The position numbers were made by a program, and so were the translations under genes. This document shows, piece after piece, positions 51,203-60,558 of a stretch of 64,000 nucleotides of DNA. Under the pieces are notes generated by a model. The model was not told the DNA's origin, searched no databases, and saw nothing but the letters and a program-made list of their open reading frames with translations. How positions within the stretch are numbered: position 1 is the first letter of the stretch; each line of letters starts with the position of its first letter. The stretch is from Nocardioides sp. Soil797 (GTDB taxonomy: Bacteria; Actinomycetota; Actinomycetes; Propionibacteriales; Nocardioidaceae): contig LMSR01000015.1 in the NCBI GenBank assembly GCA_001429555.1, positions 210,491-274,490 on the forward strand, written 5' to 3'.

Positions 51203-51922
51203 CTAGCGGTCGCGTCCGAGCACGCAGAATTCGTTGCCATCGGGATCGGCCATGACGACCCAACTGACGTCGCCCTGACCGATGTCGACCCGTCGAGCAC
51301 CGAGGGCCTCGAGCCGGGCGACCTCGTCCGCCTGGTCGCCATCGGGAGCGAGGTCGAGGTGGAGCCGATTCTTGCCGTGCTTGGTCGCCACCGGTGGCCC
51401 TCCCCACGAGATCTTCGAGCCGCCACGTGGGGACTGGATCGCGGTCTCCTCCCCCTCGTCCCAGATTAGGGGCCAACCGAGCGCCTCACTCCAGAACACG
51501 CCGACCGCGTGAGTGCCGTCGGAGGCCAGGCAGCCGATCAGGTCCGTGTCGGCCAGGAAGTTGTTGCCCGACGGGATGACGCAGAACTCGTTTCCCTCCG
51601 GATCTGCGAGGACGACGTGCCCCTCCTCCGGGCGCTGCCCGACGTCGAAGTGTTCGGCACCCAGCGCCAGCGCGCGATCGACCAGACGTTCCTGCTCGCC
51701 CGGCCGGGCGCTGGCAAGGTCGAAGTGCGTCCAGTTCAGCCCCTGCTTCTCGGCCGTGGTCGGAGCGAATCCGATCGGGAACTGTACGTCGTTCGCCGGA
51801 ACGAGGATCGGCAGACCGGCCGCGGTGACGCGGATCTCCCGATCCAGCATCCCGGCCCAGAACTGGGCCAATTTCTGAGGGTCATTGGCATCGACACACA
51901 AGGCACCCAGGACTGCGCTCAT
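51203..51922 (-). CDS. Two-domain VOC family protein
   Basis: A 239-aa protein with two glyoxalase-like halves, each ending in the same type of strand: EEGHVVLADPEGNEFCVIP and VSWVVMADPDGNEFCVLG. The N-terminal half has LCVDANDPQKLAQFWAGML, and the second half has the matching GVFWSEALGWPL and KNRLHLDLAPDGDQADEV. Actual substrate unknown. The ATG lies 6 nt after TAGCGT (minus strand, 51929-51934). Confidence 0.92.
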   Translation of the reverse strand: MSAVLGALCVDANDPQKLAQFWAGMLDREIRVTAAGLPILVPANDVQFPIGFAPTTAEKQGLNWTHFDLASARPGEQERLVDRALALGAEHFDVGQRPEEGHVVLADPEGNEFCVIPSGNNFLADTDLIGCLASDGTHAVGVFWSEALGWPLIWDEGEETAIQSPRGGSKISWGGPPVATKHGKNRLHLDLAPDGDQADEVARLEALGARRVDIGQGDVSWVVMADPDGNEFCVLGRDR

Positions 51923-52004
51923 TCCTCGACGCTACGAGCAGCCGTCACCGCCAGCAAGGCATTTTCGGGCGACCCGTGCTCGCCGGTCGACATACGATCA
52001 ACGC

Positions 52005-52475
52005 ATGACCCTCGACGAACGCCTGGCACTCGCCCTGCTGGAGCACGGCGCGACCGTCGCCACCGCCGAGTCCTGCACGGCCGGACTCGTCGCCGGGCGC
52101 CTGGCCGACCGACCCGGCTCCTCGGCCTACCTCGTCGGCGGGTTCGTGACCTACGCCAACGAGGCGAAGACCGCCGAGGTCGGCGTCTCGGAAGATCTCC
52201 TCGCGCGGGTCGGCGCAGTCAGCGAGGAGGTCGCGATCGCGATGGCGCGCGGGGCACGCGCGCGACTCGGGACGACGTACGGCGTCTCGACGACCGGCGT
52301 CGCCGGGCCGGACGGGGGTACGCCGGACAAGCCCGTCGGGCTGGTGCACGTCGCCGTGGCCTCGGCCGACCGCACGTGGCACCGTTGCCTGCAACTCGAC
52401 GGCGACCGGGCACGGGTGCGCACCGACTCAGTCACCCACGCCTTGGAGCTGCTGCTCGAGGCGCTGGACGACTGA
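52005..52475 (+). CDS. pncC: CinA C-terminal domain protein (NMN amidohydrolase)
   Basis: Stand-alone CinA C-domain of 156 aa, which deamidates nicotinamide mononucleotide in NAD recycling. TVATAESCTAGLVAGRLADRPGSSAYLVGGFVTYANEAKT and VSTTGVAGPDGGTPDKPVGLVHVAVA are the family blocks. The ATG lies 6 nt after TACGAT (51993-51998), a leaderless start. The symbol follows the PncC function and is inferred. Confidence 0.92.
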   Translation: MTLDERLALALLEHGATVATAESCTAGLVAGRLADRPGSSAYLVGGFVTYANEAKTAEVGVSEDLLARVGAVSEEVAIAMARGARARLGTTYGVSTTGVAGPDGGTPDKPVGLVHVAVASADRTWHRCLQLDGDRARVRTDSVTHALELLLEALDD

Positions 52476-52522
52476 ACACCGCACGGCTGTCCGATCGCCG
52501 ACGGCACCGGCGTTCCTCACGC

Positions 52523-52589
52523 AAGGAAGTTCGCATCCACGCAGGACCTCCGCACCGTCACTTCGTTGCGTTCGCAGTCGAACTTCCTT
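52523..52589. repeat. Inverted repeat between convergent genes
   Basis: Arms aaggaagttcg (52523-52533) and cgaacttcctt (52579-52589), 45 nt apart, between the convergent pncC and acyl-CoA dehydrogenase genes. It may be a weak two-way terminator or a palindromic repeat. Confidence 0.5.
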
Positions 52590-52624
52590 CCGCCACGAAC
52601 GGAGCTGTCGAAACTGGCGACAGG

Positions 52625-54241
52625 TCAGGAGCGGGCCAGGATCGGGGCGAGGTCGAGGCCGGTCGGCAGCGTGCCGAACGCGCCACCCCAGTCCCGGTCG
52701 AGCCGCGAGGCACAGAACGCGTCGGACACAGCGGCGGGTGCATGGCGCAGCAACTGGCTGCCCTGGAAGACCAACGCCATCTGCTCGACGATGCGCCGTG
52801 CCCGCATCTCGAGGTCGTCGAACGAGGTGAACTCCTTCTTCAACCTGGCCACGGCTTCGTCGTAGCGCGGATCGGCGCCGGTGGCCAGCTCCGCCTCGGC
52901 GAAGAAGGCGTCCAGGGTGTGTGGTTCCTTGCCCACTGCGCGCAGTGCATCGAGGGCGGCGACGTTGCCCGAGCCCTCCCAGATCGAGAGCAGCGGCATC
53001 TCGCGATAGATGCGTGGCAGGCCGGAGTCCTCGATGTAGCCGTTGCCACCGAGGCACTCCAGGGCCTCGCCGGCAGCCATCGGCGCCCGCTTGCAGACGT
53101 AGTACTTGGTGACCGCCACCGCGATGCGACGCAAGGCGGCCTCACCCTCGTCGCCGCGGATCGCCCGGTCGTTGGCACCTGCCAGGCGAAGCATCGCGGT
53201 CGTCGCGGCCTCGGACTCCACGGTCAGGTCGGCGAGCACGTTGCGCATCAGTGGCTGGTCGATCAGCGCCTTGCCGAACGCCTGGCGGTGACGAGCGTGG
53301 TGGGCGGCCTGCACCAGGGCCGAACGCATCCCCGACGTGGAGCCGATGATGCAGTCGAGCCGGGTCATGTTGACCATCTCCACGATGGTGCGCACGCCAC
53401 GCCCCTCCTCCCCCACGAGCCAACCGACGGCGCCGTCGTACTCGATCTCGGAGGACGCGTTGGAGCGGTTGCCCATCTTGTCCTTGAGCCGCATCAGGGA
53501 CATCGCGTTGAGAGTGCCGCCGGGAAGCACGCGCGGCACGAGGAAGCACGACAGACCACCGGGGGCCTGGGCCAGGGTCAGGAACAGGTCACTCATCGGA
53601 GCCGAGGTGAACCACTTGTGGCCGACCAGCTCGTAGGCGCCCTCCCCCACCGGGTTCGCGGTCGTGGTGTTGGCACGGACATCGGAGCCACCCTGCTTCT
53701 CCGTCATCGACATGCCGGCGATCAGACCGCGCTTCGTGGCGGGGTCTCGCAGGCCGAAGTCGTACTCACGATTGGTCAGCAACGGCTCGAACGTCGCGGC
53801 CAGATCGGGGTTGGCGCGCAGGGCCGGCACCGCGGCGTAGGTCATCGAGATCGGGCATCCGTGGCCGGCATCGACGTTCCACACCATGAACTTGGCGGCG
53901 CGGGCCACGTGGGCCCCCGGGCGCTCGTCGGCCCACGGCGCCGCGTGCAGTCCGTGACCCACGGCGACCTTCATCAACTCGTGGTAGGCGGGGGTGTACT
54001 CGACCTCGTCGACCCGGCGACCGAAACGGTCGTGGGTGTGCAGGATCGGCTTGTCGCGCTCGGCGACGCGTGCCCAGTCCTGCGCCTCGGCGGAACCCGC
54101 GAGACCGCCCAGCTCCGAGATCTCCCCCATCGCCCAGCCGGCACCCTCGCGCTCGATGCCCTCACGCAGGGCCGGGTCGTCGCTGGTGTCATGGCCCGTC
54201 AGGAGCGGGACCTGGTTGAGAACCTCGTGCGTCGTGGTCAT
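52625..54241 (-). CDS. Acyl-CoA dehydrogenase family protein (AidB-like)
   Basis: A 538-aa flavoprotein of the AidB branch, longer than typical 380-aa acyl-CoA dehydrogenases. GMSMTEKQGGSDVRANTTTA is the FAD/substrate loop, followed by FTSAPMSDLFLTLAQAPGGLSCFLVPRVLPGG, LKDKMGNRSNASSEI, and IYREMPLLSIWEGSGNVAALDALRA with the FAD-binding IWEGSGN typical of AidB. E. coli AidB belongs to the alkylation response; the natural substrate here is unknown. It diverges from a PaaX-type regulator 87 bp away, which may control it. Confidence 0.92.
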   Translation of the reverse strand: MTTTHEVLNQVPLLTGHDTSDDPALREGIEREGAGWAMGEISELGGLAGSAEAQDWARVAERDKPILHTHDRFGRRVDEVEYTPAYHELMKVAVGHGLHAAPWADERPGAHVARAAKFMVWNVDAGHGCPISMTYAAVPALRANPDLAATFEPLLTNREYDFGLRDPATKRGLIAGMSMTEKQGGSDVRANTTTANPVGEGAYELVGHKWFTSAPMSDLFLTLAQAPGGLSCFLVPRVLPGGTLNAMSLMRLKDKMGNRSNASSEIEYDGAVGWLVGEEGRGVRTIVEMVNMTRLDCIIGSTSGMRSALVQAAHHARHRQAFGKALIDQPLMRNVLADLTVESEAATTAMLRLAGANDRAIRGDEGEAALRRIAVAVTKYYVCKRAPMAAGEALECLGGNGYIEDSGLPRIYREMPLLSIWEGSGNVAALDALRAVGKEPHTLDAFFAEAELATGADPRYDEAVARLKKEFTSFDDLEMRARRIVEQMALVFQGSQLLRHAPAAVSDAFCASRLDRDWGGAFGTLPTGLDLAPILARS

Positions 54242-54328
54242 CGTCGTGCGCCTTCCGTCGAGTACGACGCCAACATTACGCTTCGAGTGACGGTTGTGTC
54301 GACATCTGTAGCGTGCCAGAGTTCTCCC

Positions 54329-55054
54329 ATGCCTCGTCCCAGCCGGTCAGCGTCTCGGGAGCCGACACCTCTCTCGGCGCGCTCGGTCGTGCTGAGCCTG
54401 CTGCTCGGGTCCCATCCGGACCGGCTCTCGTCGGCGCAGCTGACACGGGCCGGCACGTTCTTCGACATCCCGGTCGCCACGTTGCGGGTTGCGTTGACCC
54501 GAGCGGTCTCGTCGGGTGACCTCGCGCGCCACGAGGGTGACTATGTCCTCGGCGAGCGACTGCTGGCCCGTCAACGGCGTCAGGACGAAGCTGTCGCGGA
54601 CGCTGCAAATGACTGGACCGGCCAGTGGGAGATGGCCGTCGTCGTGGTCAGCGGCCGCCCCGGGCCGGAGCGATCCGCACTCCGGGAAACCCTCACCGGG
54701 GCCCGGCTCGTCGAACTGCGCGAAGGCGTGTGGACCCGTCCCGACAACCTCCGCAGGCCACCCGTCGCCGACCCGGTGCTGATCAACTTCTCCGCCTCCC
54801 CCGCAGACCCGGCATCCCTGGCCGCCCGGCTGTGGGACCTCCCTGACTGGGCCGACCGAGGTCGTGCGTTGCTCGCCCGCCTGGGGCGCGAGGACCGGCC
54901 CGCAACGCGGCTGGCCACCGCCGCCGAGCTGGTGCGTCACCTGACCACGGATCCGCTGCTGCCGGACTCACTTCTCCCCGACTCCTGGCCGGGAGCCGAG
55001 CTGAGGGCGGCGTACGCCGACTACCAGGGCGAGCTGCGCGACCTGACCCGCTGA
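54329..55054 (+). CDS. PaaX family transcriptional regulator
   Basis: A 241-aa repressor-like protein: N-terminal winged helix (RSVVLSLLLGSHPDRLSSAQLTRAGTFFDIPVATLRVALTRAVSSGDLARHEGDYVLGERLL), middle domain WTGQWEMAVVVVSGRPGPERSALRETL and C-terminal domain typical of PaaX, which senses phenylacetyl-CoA in other bacteria. TAGCGT occurs 15 nt upstream. It diverges from the AidB-like dehydrogenase, a natural target. The inducer is unknown. Confidence 0.9.
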   Translation: MPRPSRSASREPTPLSARSVVLSLLLGSHPDRLSSAQLTRAGTFFDIPVATLRVALTRAVSSGDLARHEGDYVLGERLLARQRRQDEAVADAANDWTGQWEMAVVVVSGRPGPERSALRETLTGARLVELREGVWTRPDNLRRPPVADPVLINFSASPADPASLAARLWDLPDWADRGRALLARLGREDRPATRLATAAELVRHLTTDPLLPDSLLPDSWPGAELRAAYADYQGELRDLTR

Positions 55055-55120
55055 CCCGGAGCCGGGCCTCCGATCCCGGCTGGCAGGATGAGAACGGACC
55101 GCAACCTGGGGATGGGAACG

Positions 55121-56440
55121 ATGGCGTACTTCGAACGGCTGGGGCCGAGCACCTTCCGGGCCACCGAGCACGTCAGCGGGGCCTGGGACATCGAGACCCA
55201 GCACATCGCGCCGGCGTTGGGCCTGCTGGCGCACGCGGTGGAGCTGGAGCACGCCGACCGTCGACCCGACGACCGGCTCCGCATCAACCGCCTCTCCTAC
55301 GACATCCTCGGGACCCTGCCGGTCGACGTGGTCGACATCGACATCCGGGTGTTGCGCCCCGGCCGCACCATCGAGCTCGTCGAGGCCACCCTCTCGCACG
55401 GTGGTCGAGCCGGGGTGATCCTGCGCGCCTGGCTCCTCCAGCCCGGCTCCACCGCAGCAGTCGCGGGCGGTGCCCTGCCGACGATCGCAGCACCCGAAGA
55501 CATGGATTCGTGGGACGCGACCTCCCTCTGGCCGGGTGGCTTCATCACCTCCGCCGATGTGCGCCGTGACCCTGTCGAACCGGGCCGGGGCCGCTACTGG
55601 GTGCGCACCCAGCTCCCGCTGGTCGAGGGTGAGGCGACCAGTCGCCTGGCCGCTGCTGCGGGGCTCTTCGACATCGCAAACGGGATGAACGTGCGCGAAG
55701 ACCCTCGCCGGGTCGCCTTTCCGAACGTCGACCTCACCGCGCACCTCTTCCGCCAGCCCCGGGGCGAGTGGGTCGGCTTCGACACCACCGTCACCTTCGG
55801 TGCCACCGGGGTCGGCCTGACCAGCAGCACCCTGCACGACGTCCACGGCCCGATCGGCACGTTGGCACAGGTGTTGACCGTGCGTCCCACGGCCGACCAG
55901 CCGCTCGAGGTGGTCCCCCACGACGACGTCTGGGCAGCCCAGTTCGAGACGGTCGCAGCCGACCTGCTCGATGCCCTGGGCGGCATCTCCGCCCGGGTCG
56001 AACACGTCGGATCGACGTCGGTGCCCGGGCTGGCGGCCAAGCCGGTCCTCGACATCGACGTCGTCGTCGACGCAGATGACGTGGTCCGAGCGACCCGGGC
56101 CATGGAGGACATCGGCTACCAGCACCGCGGCAACCTCGGTGTGCCCGACCGTGAGGCATTCTTCGCACCCGACGCCGAGCCGCGTCGGCACGTCTACCTG
56201 TGCACCACCGACACCCTTGCCGTGCGCAACCACCTGGCCGTGCGCGACGTACTCCGGGAGCGTGCGGACCTGCGCGACGCCTACGCTGCCGTCAAGCAAC
56301 AGCTGGCCGACAGTCCCGACATGGACATCGTCACCTACACGGCGCGCAAGTCGGAGGTCCTCCAGCGGGTTCTGGCGCAGTCGGACCTCACGCCTGAGGA
56401 GCTGCGCGCCATCCACCTGCTCAACGACCCCTACGCCTGA
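55121..56440 (+). CDS. Thioesterase-family domain fused to GrpB/UPF0157 domain
   Basis: A 439-aa fusion. Residues 1-260 resemble an acyl-CoA thioesterase with double hotdog (TFRATEHVSGAWDIETQHIAPALGLLAHAVE; RYWVRTQLPLVEGEATSRLAAAAGLFDIANGMN; ANVDLTAHLF-type and GVGLTSSTLHDVHGPIG). From about 275, EVVPHDDVWAAQFETVAADLLDALGGISARVEHVGSTSVPGLAAKPVLDIDVVV is GrpB (UPF0157), a nucleotidyltransferase-like fold. Such fusions are rare in my experience. An ATG at 55112 is a close alternative start. Confidence 0.88.
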   Translation: MAYFERLGPSTFRATEHVSGAWDIETQHIAPALGLLAHAVELEHADRRPDDRLRINRLSYDILGTLPVDVVDIDIRVLRPGRTIELVEATLSHGGRAGVILRAWLLQPGSTAAVAGGALPTIAAPEDMDSWDATSLWPGGFITSADVRRDPVEPGRGRYWVRTQLPLVEGEATSRLAAAAGLFDIANGMNVREDPRRVAFPNVDLTAHLFRQPRGEWVGFDTTVTFGATGVGLTSSTLHDVHGPIGTLAQVLTVRPTADQPLEVVPHDDVWAAQFETVAADLLDALGGISARVEHVGSTSVPGLAAKPVLDIDVVVDADDVVRATRAMEDIGYQHRGNLGVPDREAFFAPDAEPRRHVYLCTTDTLAVRNHLAVRDVLRERADLRDAYAAVKQQLADSPDMDIVTYTARKSEVLQRVLAQSDLTPEELRAIHLLNDPYA

Positions 56441-56475
56441 GCCACGGCCCACACCACGGCCCGTATCGTGAGCGC

Positions 56476-57591
56476 GTGCAGTGTGGATACTTCGACGCGG
56501 GGGTGTGCAGGTCGTGCACCCACATGGGTGTCCCCTACGCGGAGCAGGTGGCCCACAAGCAGGCCGAGGTCGCCGCGGCGCTCGGTGCGGTGGCTGCGTG
56601 GCACGGCCCCACGACCGGCCCCGAGTCCGGGTTCCGCAACAAGGCCAAGCTCGTGGTGGGCGGACGCCGTGGGGAGCCGACACTGGGCATCCTCGACGGC
56701 GAGCGTCGTGGTGTCGACCTGACCGGCTGCGGGCTCTACGAGCCCGGGCTCGCGGACATGGTGCACCGACTGCCGGCGCTGGTCGCCGACCTGCAGCTCA
56801 CGCCGTACGACGTGACGAGCCGCAACGGCGAGCTCAAGCACCTGTTGGTCACCCACTCGCCCGACGGTGAGGCCATGCTGCGCTTCGTGCTGCGCTCCCC
56901 CGGCCAGTTGCCACGCCTCGACCTCGAGGCCGTCCGCCGTCATGTGCCACAGGCGCGGGTGGTCACGGTCAATCTGCAACCCGAGCACAAGGCAGTTCTC
57001 GAAGGCGACCGTGAGGAGATCCTCAGCCCCGAGGAGACCTTGCCCATGCGGGTCAACGACGTCACCCTGCACCTGCGCCCACAGAGCTTCTTCCAGACCA
57101 ACACCACGATCGCCGCCGCCCTCTATGCGCGAGCGCGCACCTGGATCAGGGACCTGCAGCCCGACACCGTGCTCGACCTCTACTGCGGAGTCGGGGGCTT
57201 CGGGTTGCACGCCCTCGGACACGGTGCCCGACACGTGATCGGCGTGGAGGTGTCGGGCGAGGCGATCCGCAGCGCCGAGCTCAGCGCCACCGGGCTCGCT
57301 GCCGGGCTGACCAGCGAGTGGGTCAGCGGTGACGCGACCCGGCAGCTCGTCGATGCATCCGCCGACCTCGTCGTGGTCAACCCTCCTCGGCGCGGCATCG
57401 GCGCGGACCTGTGCTCGCGCCTGCAGGAAGCCGGTCCCGAGCACGTCATCTACTCCAGCTGCAACGTCACCACACTGGCCAAGGACCTCGCAGCGATGCC
57501 GTCCTACGCCGTCCTGGAGGCCGGGCTGTTCGACATGTTCCCGCAGACCGATCACCACGAGGTGATGGTGCTGCTCGGGCGACGCACCTGA
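56476..57591 (+). CDS. rlmC: 23S rRNA (uracil-C5)-methyltransferase RlmC
   Basis: Fe-S-containing SAM enzyme that methylates uracil C5 in 23S rRNA (U747 in E. coli). The protein has 371 aa: N-terminal cluster CGYFDAGVCRSCTHMG (four Cys), then QSFFQTNT, VLDLYCGVGGFGLHALG (SAM motif), VVVNPPRRGIG and the catalytic Cys in VIYSSCNVTTLAKDL. GTG start 6 nt after TATCGT (56464-56469), a leaderless layout. Confidence 0.95.
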   Translation: MQCGYFDAGVCRSCTHMGVPYAEQVAHKQAEVAAALGAVAAWHGPTTGPESGFRNKAKLVVGGRRGEPTLGILDGERRGVDLTGCGLYEPGLADMVHRLPALVADLQLTPYDVTSRNGELKHLLVTHSPDGEAMLRFVLRSPGQLPRLDLEAVRRHVPQARVVTVNLQPEHKAVLEGDREEILSPEETLPMRVNDVTLHLRPQSFFQTNTTIAAALYARARTWIRDLQPDTVLDLYCGVGGFGLHALGHGARHVIGVEVSGEAIRSAELSATGLAAGLTSEWVSGDATRQLVDASADLVVVNPPRRGIGADLCSRLQEAGPEHVIYSSCNVTTLAKDLAAMPSYAVLEAGLFDMFPQTDHHEVMVLLGRRT

Positions 57592-57711
57592 GCAGTTCTG
57601 CGACTCCCTCCCCCGAACTGTTCACCCGGCGGGGTCTTCACAACGGGCGCCGAACGCGCTGGACTGGGCGGCAAGGGCCCGCGGGCCATTCTCGGGAAAC
57701 AGGAGAGTTCC

Positions 57712-58452
57712 ATGCTCACACGCATCTCCAGCCTGATCGCCACCATGCTGCTGGCGATCTCCGGCGTCGTCCTCCTCAGCGCCCCACCGGCCAACGCCGA
57801 TGCCTGTTACACGTGGGGGCGCACACTGCGGTCGGGAACCACCGGCGCGGACGTCTCAGAGCTCCAGGAACGCGTGGCGGGGTGGGCCGGCTACGGCGTC
57901 AACATGGCGATCGACGGCAGCTACGGACCACAGACCACCCAGGCGGTGAAGAACTTCCAGGCCGCCTACGGGCTGTCGGCCGACGGCGTGGCCGGGCCGA
58001 ACACCTTCGCGAAGATCTATGCCCTGCAGGACGCCGACTGCTCGCCCCTGCACTTCAGCTGGGCCGAGGTCGACGGAGGCTGTGGCGCCGGTGGATACAG
58101 CGGCGGCTCGGTGAGCGCCACGACCGTGAAGACCAACCTGCTCCGGTCGATGTGGCGGGCCGAGGCGCTTCGCCACCGCTTGGGTGACAAGCCGATCCGG
58201 GTGACCTCCGGCTTCCGTTCGCAGGCGTGTGACCGCTCGGTCGGCGGTTCCGGCACAGGTCAGCACACCTACGGTCGCGCCCTCGACCTGGTGCCGGTGA
58301 ACGGCAACAGCACCTTCTGCACAATCGCGAAGGGCGCACGCTACATCGGCTACGGCTCGATCTTCGGGCCCGGCTACCCCGACCACAACGACCATGTGCA
58401 CGTCGACATCCGCTCGGGCCGCACCTGGAGCGCCCCCAACTGCGGCATCTGA
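57712..58452 (+). CDS. Secreted peptidoglycan-binding and M15 peptidase-like protein
   Basis: A 246-aa exported protein: a signal peptide (MLTRISSLIATMLLAISGVVLLSAPPANA), then PG_binding_1 (SGTTGADVSELQERVAGWAGYG ... AIDGSYGPQTTQAVKNFQAAYGLSADGVAGPNTF) at about residues 40-100, and a D,D-/L,D-carboxypeptidase-like (M15A) domain with SGFRSQACDRSV, GQHTYGRALDLVP and DHNDHVHVDI, containing the zinc ligands His/Asp/His. It trims cell wall peptides. RBS caggagag precedes the ATG. Confidence 0.93.
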   Translation: MLTRISSLIATMLLAISGVVLLSAPPANADACYTWGRTLRSGTTGADVSELQERVAGWAGYGVNMAIDGSYGPQTTQAVKNFQAAYGLSADGVAGPNTFAKIYALQDADCSPLHFSWAEVDGGCGAGGYSGGSVSATTVKTNLLRSMWRAEALRHRLGDKPIRVTSGFRSQACDRSVGGSGTGQHTYGRALDLVPVNGNSTFCTIAKGARYIGYGSIFGPGYPDHNDHVHVDIRSGRTWSAPNCGI

Positions 58453-58477
58453 CGGCGACAGCCACTGGGTTCGGGGC

Positions 58478-59074
58478 TCAGCCCACGAGCAGCACGTGCA
58501 GGGTTCGTGGCCCGTGCACACCCTCGACCCGCGACAACTCGATGTCGCTGGTCGCGCTCGGGCCACTGATCCAGGTCTGGGGTCGCAGTGGATCGAGCAC
58601 TCCCACCGCCTCATTCACTCCGGCCACGACCTGGTCGGTGTGGATGACGCAGACGTGGAGGTCCGGCACCAGCGACAGCGCCCGGCGTCCTTGGCCGGCA
58701 CCGTGGCTCAGCACCACGGTGCCGGTCTCGGCGATGCCGACCGAAGAGGTGGTCACCACCGCATCGACGTCGTTGAGCTCCGCTGCGGACTTCCCCTCGT
58801 CGGGTTCGCCACCGGGCACCGACCACGGGAAGCCATCCGGGACGACGACGCGCCGGGCACCGTCGAGGAGACGCTCGAGCTCGCGTGGAACGTCGCCCTC
58901 CGCACAACGGGTCACCGTGGCCCGGTAGTCCTCGACGCGCTCGACGAACCTGTCCAACAGCTCCTCGCCGGACGACTGACTCGGGCGCCGGTAGTCACGA
59001 GGGACGGCAGCCACCTCCGGAGCCTCACCCACCGCTGCACGCACCTTGGCCAGGATGTCGTCGCGCGCGCTCAT
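58478..59074 (-). CDS. lutC: Lactate utilization protein LutC
   Basis: A 198-aa component of the LutABC lactate oxidation complex. LUD domain sequence: VVTTSSVGIAETGTVVLSHGAGQGRRALSLVPDLHVCVIHTDQVV and RPQTWISGPSATSDIELSRVEGVHGPRTLHVLLVG. It starts ATG 59074 by overlap (ATGA) with the lutB stop at 59071-59073. It is last in the lutABC operon, reading leftward. Confidence 0.95.
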   Translation of the reverse strand: MSARDDILAKVRAAVGEAPEVAAVPRDYRRPSQSSGEELLDRFVERVEDYRATVTRCAEGDVPRELERLLDGARRVVVPDGFPWSVPGGEPDEGKSAAELNDVDAVVTTSSVGIAETGTVVLSHGAGQGRRALSLVPDLHVCVIHTDQVVAGVNEAVGVLDPLRPQTWISGPSATSDIELSRVEGVHGPRTLHVLLVG

Positions 59075-60558
59075 GCCTCGTCTCCTCCGTCGGTGCGTGA
59101 CCACCAGGCACGAAACGACTCCTTCGCCGGGACGGGTACGTCGCGCGTCTGTGACCACGCAGTTCCGGGCCCGGGCACCGGAATCGTGCCCAGCACGCGG
59201 CGCTCGCCCTGCCTGCGCCCGCCGGGCATCTTGTCGAGCAGTCGCCCCGCAAAGGCGGCAGCGCGCTCCGAGCGCGCCGTACGGGTGCCGGAGGACAGGA
59301 CCCAGGCAGCACCACGCATCGCGACTGCCTCGGGCTTGGGGAGCCCACCACGATGTGCGTCGACGACCTGGCCGCGCAATTCCACCAGCACGGACGGGAT
59401 GTCGATGCGCACGGGGCAGGCCTCGAAGCAGGCACCGCACAAGGACGAGGCATAGGGCAACGAGTCGGTCTGCTCATCGACACCCACGCCCCGGAGCAGC
59501 GGGTTGAGGATCGCGCCGATCGGTCCGGGATAGACCGAGCCGTAGGCGTGGCCGCCCGTGCGCTCGTAGACCGGGCACACGTTGAGGCACGCGGAACACC
59601 TGATGCAGCGCAGTGCCTGCCGACCCACCTCGTCGGCGAGCGCCCGGGTGCGCCCGTTGTCGAGGAGCACCACGTGCACCTCCTGGGGTCCGTCGTCAGG
59701 AACGACGCCGGCCCACGTAGACGTGTAGGGATTCATCCGCTCGCCTGTCGAGGAACGGGGCAGCAGCTGCATGAAGACCTCGAGGTCCTGCCAGGTGGGC
59801 ACCACCTTCTCGATGCCCACCACGGACACCAGGACCTCGGGGAGGGTCAGGCACATGCGACCGTTGCCCTCGGACTCGACGACCACCAGGGTGCCGGTCT
59901 CGGCGACGGCGAAGTTGGCTCCCGAGACCGCCATCTTGGCGCGCAGGAACTTCTCGCGCAGGTGCAGCCGGGCCGCTGCAGCGAGGTCTGCCGGGTCGTC
60001 GCTCAACGCGTCGGGGGCGGGACGCCCGACCTCCCCCATCGACGTGCGGAAGATCTCGCGGATCTCCGAACGGTTGCGGTGGATGGCCGGCACCAGGATG
60101 TGCGAGGGCAGGTCGTCGCCCAGCTGCACGATCAGCTCAGCGAGGTCGGTCTCCCAGGCAGCGATGCCTTCGGCCGCCAGGGCCTCGTTGAGGCCGATCT
60201 CCTGGGTGGCCATCGACTTCACCTTCACCACCTCGTCGAGGTCGTGGGCATGGGCGATGTCGGCGACGATCCGGCACGCCTCATCGGCGTCGCGAGCCCA
60301 GTGCACCGTGGCTCCTCGTTCCTGGAGGGCCGACTCGAGGGCGAGGAGCTGGTCGTCGAGGTGGCGCAGCGTGTGGTCCTTGATCGCCGCGCCGGCCAGG
60401 CGGAGCCCCTCCCACTCGTCGACCTCGGCGACCACCGAAGCGCGCTTCTCCCGGATGGTGCCGGTCGCGTGGGCAAGGTTGTGTCGCTGCTGGGCGTTCT
60501 CCAGGGCGCGACGGGCGGCCTCGGGGAAGGCCGGCATGCCGACGAATGTGGCGGTCAT
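59071..60558 (-). CDS. lutB: Lactate utilization iron-sulfur protein LutB
   Basis: A 495-aa protein with an N-terminal LUD domain (VVKVKSMATQEIGLNEALAAEGI; AETGTLVVVESEGNGRMCLTLPEVLVSVVGIEKVVPT) and two 4Fe-4S clusters, CIRCSACLNVCPVY and CGACFEACPVRIDI. It passes electrons from L-lactate oxidation to pyruvate. The start ATG overlaps the lutA stop (ATGA), and its stop overlaps lutC. Confidence 0.95.
   Translation of the reverse strand: MTATFVGMPAFPEAARRALENAQQRHNLAHATGTIREKRASVVAEVDEWEGLRLAGAAIKDHTLRHLDDQLLALESALQERGATVHWARDADEACRIVADIAHAHDLDEVVKVKSMATQEIGLNEALAAEGIAAWETDLAELIVQLGDDLPSHILVPAIHRNRSEIREIFRTSMGEVGRPAPDALSDDPADLAAAARLHLREKFLRAKMAVSGANFAVAETGTLVVVESEGNGRMCLTLPEVLVSVVGIEKVVPTWQDLEVFMQLLPRSSTGERMNPYTSTWAGVVPDDGPQEVHVVLLDNGRTRALADEVGRQALRCIRCSACLNVCPVYERTGGHAYGSVYPGPIGAILNPLLRGVGVDEQTDSLPYASSLCGACFEACPVRIDIPSVLVELRGQVVDAHRGGLPKPEAVAMRGAAWVLSSGTRTARSERAAAFAGRLLDKMPGGRRQGERRVLGTIPVPGPGTAWSQTRDVPVPAKESFRAWWSRTDGGDEA

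Noticed and set aside
51509..55054. Open frame of about 1180 codons on the plus strand
   Set aside because: Only its last 241 codons (PaaX regulator from 54329) are real; the rest is antisense to the VOC and acyl-CoA dehydrogenase genes or overlaps pncC.
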